A stretch of 64,000 bases of DNA. Origin: Siniperca chuatsi. Taxonomy: Eukaryota > Chordata > Actinopteri > Centrarchiformes > Sinipercidae. Each line of letters starts with the position of its first letter. Position 1 is the stretch's first letter. The DNA lies in NCBI RefSeq assembly GCF_020085105.1, contig NC_058055.1, positions 13,407,822 to 13,471,821 on the forward strand, read 5' to 3'. The notes under the pieces are model-generated. The model saw only the letters and a list, made by a program, of their open reading frames with translations. It did no database searches and was not told the origin of the DNA. Made by a program: the position numbers and the translations under genes. Of this stretch, positions 56,001 through 64,000 are shown piece by piece.

Positions 56001-57145
56001 ACAGTCAAATAAAAGTTGTCCGGTATCTCATTAATTAAGAGATCACCCTTAACCAGCTATCTGAGCAGTGACCAAAAACGATAACCTGCCTATATGTGAT
56101 ATACAGCCCAGAGGGACACCATTGCCAGTCAGGTTAACAGTATTATTTGGGCGCTCGACAATCCGTCTAAAACTTAACTGCAAAATAAATTAAAGGGTCA
56201 TAGTCACAATTGGGAAGCATTCAGAAAATCCTCCCCGACTTGGATATTCTCATTGCACCCTTTTACATCTTTCTGTTTATTCTTAAAGTGCAGCAATCTA
56301 CATAATCTATACACTATAATACAGGCAAGATAAATTAAGTACAAAGTGGATTTTATACTTATATCCACTTTGTACTTAATTTATCTTGCCTGTATTATAG
56401 TGTATTATATTTTGATTTGCTTAGAACTTCTATTCTTGTGTGCACTGACGTGATAGTGAGCTGCTGTAAAAGAGTTTCCCCTCTGGGATCAATAAAGTAT
56501 TTCTGATTCTGATCTACTAACATCACAGTATTTTCTTCTCTCATTTATATGAGGGGCAGCTGTCCTGAATTTCCTGAATGTCCTGTTTCCTGAATTTATT
56601 TTGGTCAGTGTAACACATAGCAAAGGAAGCCTCTAAGCTCATGAAAGAAGACATCATTCACTGTTACTGTCATCTTTCCTGTGGATCTGCCAGACTGCCA
56701 GCCAAGCACACACCAATGCCTTCAGAGGTCTAGACACCGTCACGCCCTGACAAAATTACATACTGTACAACATTTGACCTAAAACTTTTTTGTAATCTCT
56801 GTAGCCTATTTACATCGATTAAAAAGATGGGGCTCTTTAGGGGGGTTTCACAGTACTTATAATCACTTTAGAGTAATCTCAAAATGATCAAATGAGCAGG
56901 TGATGGCATTAATTTAATTATCCTCATTATCAGTAAATAATTTCCGAATAACTTGACTGTATCGCAACTCACTCGTCATTTTCGACGTCTTCACCGTTAA
57001 GCAGGTTTTTTCCACTGGGCGCATAATCCCACCAGTCCTCAATGATCCCCACATAGTAAACTCTCTCCCTGCTGCGCGTCCCCTCCGCGCCAGAGGAGAG
57101 CAGAAACAACAAACAACTCGCAAACAGCACCAAAGTCCTTGCCAT
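43031..57145 (-). CDS. hephl1: hephl1-like multicopper ferroxidase (hephaestin/ceruloplasmin family) with GPI-like C terminus, complete, 20 coding exons
   Basis: Secretory-pathway multicopper oxidase that oxidises Fe(II) to Fe(III) with reduction of O2 to water. Exons: 56973-57145, 54254-54498, 52692-52904, 51990-52208, 51509-51763, 50753-50921, 49491-49630, 49205-49336, 48178-48383, 47598-47742, 47211-47423, 45853-46069, 45598-45737, 45390-45515, 45154-45260, 44772-45006, 44521-44660, 44048-44201, 43869-43883, 43031-43110; 3324 nt, 1107 aa, phases consistent. Signal peptide about 1-20, then six cupredoxin domains. Type 1 copper sets: D2 H318/C361/H366/M371, D4 H667/C710/H715/M720, D6 H1013/C1059/H1064/M1069. 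Trinuclear-site histidines: 128, 130, 188, 190, 1016, 1018, 1058, 1060. Iron-site equivalents of ceruloplasmin: E314, E973, H978, D1063. Domain 1 resembles HEPHL1 more than hephaestin or ceruloplasmin ([30 protein letters not shown]), and tmem135 lies next door. Family membership is certain; the exact orthologue is less so. Unlike mammalian HEPHL1 there is no transmembrane helix with a cytosolic tail. Confidence 0.9.
43869..43883 (-). CDS. hephl1: 15-nt in-frame microexon of the hephl1-like gene carrying the putative GPI omega region
   Basis: CATTTCCAG|AAAACTCCTCACATG|GTAAGATC on the minus strand. With the spanning G it encodes E1077-N-S-S-H. It enters and leaves in phase 1, so it can be included or skipped without a frame change. 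Small residues N1078, S1079 and S1080 are the best-placed omega-site candidates upstream of the hydrophobic tail. Confidence 0.75.
43986..44047. repeat. (CA/GT)n microsatellite, 62 bp, forming the 5' splice site of hephl1 exon 18
   Basis: An uninterrupted CA run whose right edge is the donor of the exon ending at 44048: on the minus strand the exon ends AAAG and the intron opens GTGTGTGTG. The first intron bases are therefore repeat units. Confidence 0.97.
54625..54775 (-). repeat. Possible LINE 3'-end fragment in hephl1 intron 1
   Basis: The plus-strand sequence GGTTATTGTCATATTATACAA and AAGTGTAAGGCACAATAAGT resemble reverse-oriented fish LINE 3' ends. Recognition is by memory of recurring motifs, so the family is not assigned. 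Confidence 0.35.
56311..56518 (+). repeat. 41-bp perfect inverted repeat plus LINE/SINE-type 3' tail
   Basis: 56311-56351 and 56363-56403 are perfect reverse complements with an 11-nt loop. The right arm runs on into a tail (to about 56518) ending in GGGATCAATAAAGTATTTCTGATTCTGAT, a 3' end typical of fish LINEs. The left arm looks like an inverted copy of the first bases of the retained LINE fragment. Confidence 0.7.
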
Positions 57146-57420
57146 GTTCAGATGATCGCTCCTTCAGATGCAGGGCTGCGTGTTTAGGTTTTTGGTTTTG
57201 GTTCAAAAGCAGAAAGTGGAAAACCTCCGTTGACGCTTCCATGCAAGCACGTACACTGTGCGTTGGAGCTGCAGCACTCATGGAACTCTGTAGCCTAAAG
57301 GAAAACAGTTGGCCTATTCAGCCAGAGAGCAACAACGGTGTGACCGCCTCCTGTGGTATCAGACGTACGACGATGATAAACCGCTCAATGTTCTCGCGTT
57401 AACTTTGTGTTAAATTGTAA
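57146..57420 (-). promoter_or_regulatory. hephl1: 5'UTR/promoter region of the hephl1-like gene
   Basis: The ATG at 57145 has a strong context (GAACATGG). The preceding 100 nt on the minus strand are A/C-rich (AACCAAAACCAAAAACC) and look like 5'UTR. No TATA box or classical element was identified with confidence. Confidence 0.3.
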
Positions 57421-58159
57421 GATGTTGTCTCCCGGGAAATTAAAGTTAATTGCTCTACTTATGTGAAAATGCAGACTCAAGCACCATGGGGCGTCTGAAT
57501 TGGCTGTCAATTTTTCAGAGGTGATGAATAAGCACGTTAGTCAGCTGGTATCTGTACAGTTTTGAGCGCTATTTTAGAGACGCCTGTCTTTGGGAAACTG
57601 ACGAGGAAACATTCAGTTTTCAGGCCGTGAAATTAGCTGTCGTGATTTTCACATTTTGAAAATCAGATTAATTAGTTTTAAATCATGTTAAATCAAGATT
57701 TACCACTTTCTAATAAGTCACCTTAAATAAGTTGTATACTAGTTGTGGCTTCATTAGTGGTTAAAAAGTCATTTACTAAATAATAATTTAGGTTTCCAGG
57801 TTGTGAAAAACCCCACGGACTGGTGTTTATCTTTTCTATTTGGTAATAATGCAGCCATACTTACTACATAATCCATATATAAATAAATAGGCTACTTGTA
57901 GATTTCACACTTTCTAATAAATTAATAAATAGATTTTGGTCCAGATTCTTCACAATGTTTGGCAGAAGGTAGACTATAAAGCAGCTGCCAGAGGAATTTT
58001 TTACACAACAAAGTGGTTGTGAGGTACATTATAGCAGCACATTAAATTAGTTTTTGATGTTGTTCAGGGATTTCCTTAGTTGCATACTGTGCAACCACTG
58101 CACTTTAAGTGGGGATTTTTAAAGCCAACTCATCCTATTAATGCACATTCCCCTCAACC
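57421..58159. other. Spacer upstream of hephl1
   Basis: AT-rich intergenic DNA between the divergent hephl1 and tmem135 genes, before the repeat cluster begins. Nothing specific was seen. Confidence 0.4.
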
Positions 58160-58620
58160 CAGTACTGTCATGGTTTGAGGGTCTGTGTTTGGTTATTTCC
58201 TGATTTATTTAGAAATATTCTCCTTGCATCATGTGTCGGGTAGTTCTACTTCCTGTCTTTGTTTGCTTTTCCTGCCAGTTTGGATTGTTAGCCAAGCACT
58301 AAAAAGGTTCAACTGTTATCCTGCCCTCACCTGTGTGTCTAGTCTCTGTGTTTCTTTCGTCAGTTTGTCCCCATTGCTATGTTGTTGCTGTCTTGTCTGG
58401 CTTTTGGACTTATGTCTGCCTGCCAGCCTACCTGTCTTCCCGTCTACCGGTCTGCCTACTTGTATCTGCCAGTAAGCTCTTAATAAAATACTCAAGTCAT
58501 CATTCTGCCTCCCTTGTCTGCATTTGGGTCCTTTCCCTGTTCCCTGCTTGCCAACACCTACATCTTCATCAAAGGGTGAGGCTGATACCTACTGACCAAC
58601 TCTGAGCAGTACAACTGAGA
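58160..58620. repeat. Probable interspersed repeat upstream of the LINE remnant
   Basis: Starts near GTCATGGTTTGAGGGTCTGTG and passes through CACCTGTGTGTCTAGTC, a CTGCCTGC-rich stretch, AATAAAA, and then CTGCATTTGGGTCC. It resembles a recurring fish repeat 3' region. Cysteine-rich open frames here are by-products of its composition. Confidence 0.45.
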
Positions 58621-59439
58621 GACCATGGTGGGTGAACTGATGTCTCTCTCTGCCTTTTACAAAGTTAATTCACACCTTGATGATACACAAACAGCATAAC
58701 CATGTTCTAATCACTTTGGTTTTATTCCCCTCATTTGGTTAAGTGAGTGTGATCCTTGAGCTTCCTATTTCTCATAATTCCCACAAATCTCAGTACAATC
58801 TGCACCCCAAGCACAGTAGTGATATGCTTTAAAAACAAGTGCATTGGGCAGTGGTTCTAATGGAAAATAAGGTCCTTTTTAAAGCAGCAAGGCTGAAAAA
58901 TGTATCTGTTGTGTTTATGTAGGTCACCAGGGTCAAGTTCAGCTCAGGAGTTAATTGTGTTCTCTTGTTTTGTAGCTCCATCCTACTGAATGTTTGTGCT
59001 GTTTTATGTTACAGTCTAACAAAATATTATAAATACCAATTATCTCCACTACCACCAGATTTATGAAAAACACTGGCAAAATCATGCTAGTGTGTGTATT
59101 CACATGCCTCCACTTGAGCACCAACAGGACTTTTTACAGTGAAGGTTAACATCTTGTGTCAGATTAAGCCTAATCTGAAACCACATTTAGGCAGTTGAAG
59201 ATGTACGCAGATTTACGTATTTAGCTGAAGTTCCATCCACAGTGAGCAGGTGGGGAATTGAACCTGTGATGATTGTAGCAAAGAACAAAACCTTACATCT
59301 TCACACAGCTACCCATTTCTTTCATACTAATCTAGCTAATTCTGGTTTTAATGAATAATGGGCTTTTTGCCCAAGTGCCTCTCCATGTCTCTTAATATAA
59401 AATTTTGACAACTCAAGTTTAAAGAACTGATATTGCAAG

Positions 59440-61395
59440 AGCAAAATCACAATCTAACACAAACTATCCTTGACCTTTCTATTGATATCCAGTATCTTCT
59501 CCTCTGTGGGGACATGAATGCGTATACCAAAGAGAAGACTGGGTTAAGTACCTGACAGATGAAATGGCCATGGATGAGTATACTGGAGAAACGCTGTGTA
59601 CTGCCAAAAAACTGGAATTGGCTCAAATACTACTGTGGAGAAAGTTAATAGATACATCCAGAGACTGTGGCAGTTATGGCACTGCTATTTTAGATATGTG
59701 CAAAAACCTTTCTCTTTGTATTTTAAATGGCAGATGTGGGGAAGATAAATATATAGGGAAAATGACCTCAACTGACAACACTGTGATTGACTAATAATTG
59801 AGCTAAAACATGCCATGTGCATGATTTTGCCTGTTCTCAGATAAGCACTGTATTGTCGAATTTTTAGTGTGTGGGAACTATAAAGTTTAGAGGACCCTGT
59901 TATAAAAGATGGGACTGAAATTGGTTAATGGCACAAGGAGAAAAGAAAAGAGTATGTAGAAAATATGCAGCTAAGCAATTTGGAAAATCTGTTACATAAA
60001 TGGGATGTTTTGTCTGTGGATTAAATAACTGATGAAATATGCAGAATCATGATTGGGAGTGCGATAGTTACTTTACCTAGAAGGATGTGGAAAAGGAATA
60101 AGACTGTGCATGTGAAAAAGACAGTATGGTTTAATTTTGAATGTCGATATAAAAGACAGGCATACCTTAAAGCAAAGAAGATGCATAATAAATGTAAAAG
60201 TGTGGAAAATGGGAAAACTTTAGGGCTAAAAGTAAAGAATATAAAAGAGAATTGATTATGGCACGTAGAGCTCATAAAAAGAAATGTGACTGGGGTCAGA
60301 CAGGGTGAAAATCTAACTCCACTATTTTTTACATTATTTATGAATGATCTTGAGGAATATTTTGTACAAAATGAATGCGAGCCAGCTAGATACTATGATA
60401 GATTGCTATATTAAACTCATGGTATTAATATATGCAGACAATACAAGAAATTGTACATAGTTTTAAATACCTGGGTATTGTATTTAATTACAACAGCTCA
60501 TTTCAAATTGCTATTGAGGAACTTAATAAACAGGCCCCCAGAGCTATGTTTGCTTTATTGTGTAAGCATAGGAAGTTTGATTTACCAATAGATATTAAAA
60601 TAGAACTCTTTGATAGGCTTGTGATATCAGTTATGCTGTATGGGGGTTTGAGAAGACAGCCATTTTAGAGAGGTTACATCTGAAATTCCTCAAATACACA
60701 TTAAAAGATAAAATGTCAACTTGTAATAATATGATATACAGGGAGTTAGGAAGATACCCACTATGTGTTGTTAAAAAGAGAGCTATTGGTTACTGGGGGA
60801 GTTTGTTGAAGGGGAAGGAAACAAAGCTCAGCCAGACAATGTAAAACTGTTTATTTAATTTGTATATCACTTAAATGGTTAAAAGATCAGTTCCTGCAGA
60901 AGTGGCACTATGAGCTCCAGAGTGTGTCATCATGTGACTTATATTGTGAATTTAAAGAGGACCTTAAGTTTGAAAAGTATCTACTTTGGGAAAACAGGAG
61001 GTATATCCATGGATATTTGTATCTTCCTGTTATTTTAGGAATTCTGCTACTAGAGACCCGAAAATTACAAAGGCCTGGAGAAAAATAAAATGTTTTGTAA
61101 TCTATGTGCCTGGGGGATGAATATCATGTTTTGTTTCAATGTAAAAATACTAAAAGTAGTAGCTGAGAATAGAAAAAAGTACCTGCCAAAAAACATCCGT
61201 CTATGTTTAAACTTATATTATTATTACAGACAGATAAACCAAGGACAGTATAGATACTTTCTAGAGCAATGTTCTGCTCCTCTTGACATGACTTAGTTTG
61301 TGCTAAAGATCTATTCTGGTTGTACTGCTCTTTTGTTCTATATTTGTACTTCATACCACAATGTGTGGTCTAGAGTAAATAAAATCTGAATCTGA
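59440..61395 (+). mobile_element. Degenerate LINE (non-LTR retrotransposon) remnant
   Basis: Fragments in several frames line up, in order, with a LINE ORF2. An endonuclease-like piece (about 59510-59794) ends LNGRCGEDKYIGK...TSTDNTVID. A reverse-transcriptase piece follows, with GVRQGENLTPLFFTLFMNDLEEY (about 60292-60360) and a YADN version of the YADD box (60431-60442). Next comes a C-terminal region with FKYLGIVFN and LYGG (60450-60660). The tail near 61370-61395 is A-rich with an AATAAA-like signal. Stops, frameshifts and deletions break it throughout. A CR1/L2-like clade is possible but not established. Confidence 0.75.
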
Positions 61396-61399
61396 ATGT

Positions 61400-63731
<2,332 letters not shown>

Positions 63732-64000
63732 GTAAGATGAAAGGGAGGTTTGGGTGAGCTAAAAGATAAGGGAGCTAAACAATGGGGCTTGGGGGCTAAA
63801 TAATAAAACGCATAATACAGGAGGGCCCCGTCTTTCCTCAGGGGCTCTTAGGTCTGCCTTCGCTCTCTGTTATTAGATAATAATAATGCTTCTGTTAAAC
63901 CAGCTGTAGAATAATGTCTGAATCTAGAGCGGTAGATTAACAAAATGAAAAACATCACTCACCTCACTGGTGTGGAATCTGTCAGCTGTCAAAAATGTTA

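Noticed and set aside
43031..57145. Calling the multicopper oxidase ceruloplasmin or hephaestin.
   Set aside because: Domain 1 and several linkers match HEPHL1 better and tmem135 is the neighbour. The short GPI-like tail leaves some doubt, so a tree is the deciding test.
59230..59285. A tRNA-like end (GGGGAATTGAACCTGTGATG).
   Set aside because: It resembles a reversed T-arm, but no matching acceptor, D-arm or anticodon arm could be found. At most it is an old tRNA-derived fragment.

Overview
The window is vertebrate nuclear DNA, almost certainly from a teleost (probably percomorph) fish. It is AT-leaning, with many introns, abundant (CA/GT)n microsatellites, a Tc1-type transposon, LINE remnants and interspersed repeats of a kind common in fish. 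No prokaryotic, organellar, CRISPR or viral content was seen. Four protein-coding genes were assembled by hand from splice sites, reading phase and recalled family resemblance. Three are complete and one runs off the right edge. Each complete model has a coding length divisible by three.

Layout from left to right. 1-6.2 kb: intergenic, with repeats and no recognised gene. 6.2-24 kb: pitpna on the minus strand, a class I phosphatidylinositol transfer protein of 270 aa in 11 coding exons, including an 8-nt microexon. Its 3'UTR probably contains an intron, and its GC-rich promoter lies near 23.7-24 kb. 24-26.9 kb: intergenic. 26.9-39.5 kb: slc43a2 on the minus strand, the LAT4-type neutral amino-acid transporter, 593 aa in 13 coding exons, with a probable 5' non-coding exon. 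39.5-40.9 kb: intergenic. 40.9-57.2 kb: a hephl1-like multicopper ferroxidase on the minus strand, 1107 aa in 20 coding exons, with a broken Tc1-family transposon (41135-42722) in its probable 3'UTR. 57.2-61.4 kb: repeat-rich spacer with a degenerate LINE. 61.5 kb to the end: the first five exons of tmem135 on the plus strand, divergent from hephl1.

From memory of the human map, slc43a2 and pitpna are adjacent on 17p13.3, while TMEM135 and HEPHL1 lie on 11q. The window therefore joins two ancestral blocks between slc43a2 and hephl1. The genes do not form a pathway.

The most interesting signal is at the 3' end of the hephl1-like gene. The protein ends in what looks like a GPI-anchor signal instead of the transmembrane tail of mammalian HEPHL1. 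The likely anchor-site residues sit on an in-frame 15-nt microexon, and the 5' splice site just before that microexon is formed by the edge of a 62-bp (GT)n microsatellite. This suggests a splice switch between anchored and unanchored ferroxidase. No wholly new biological system was recognised.
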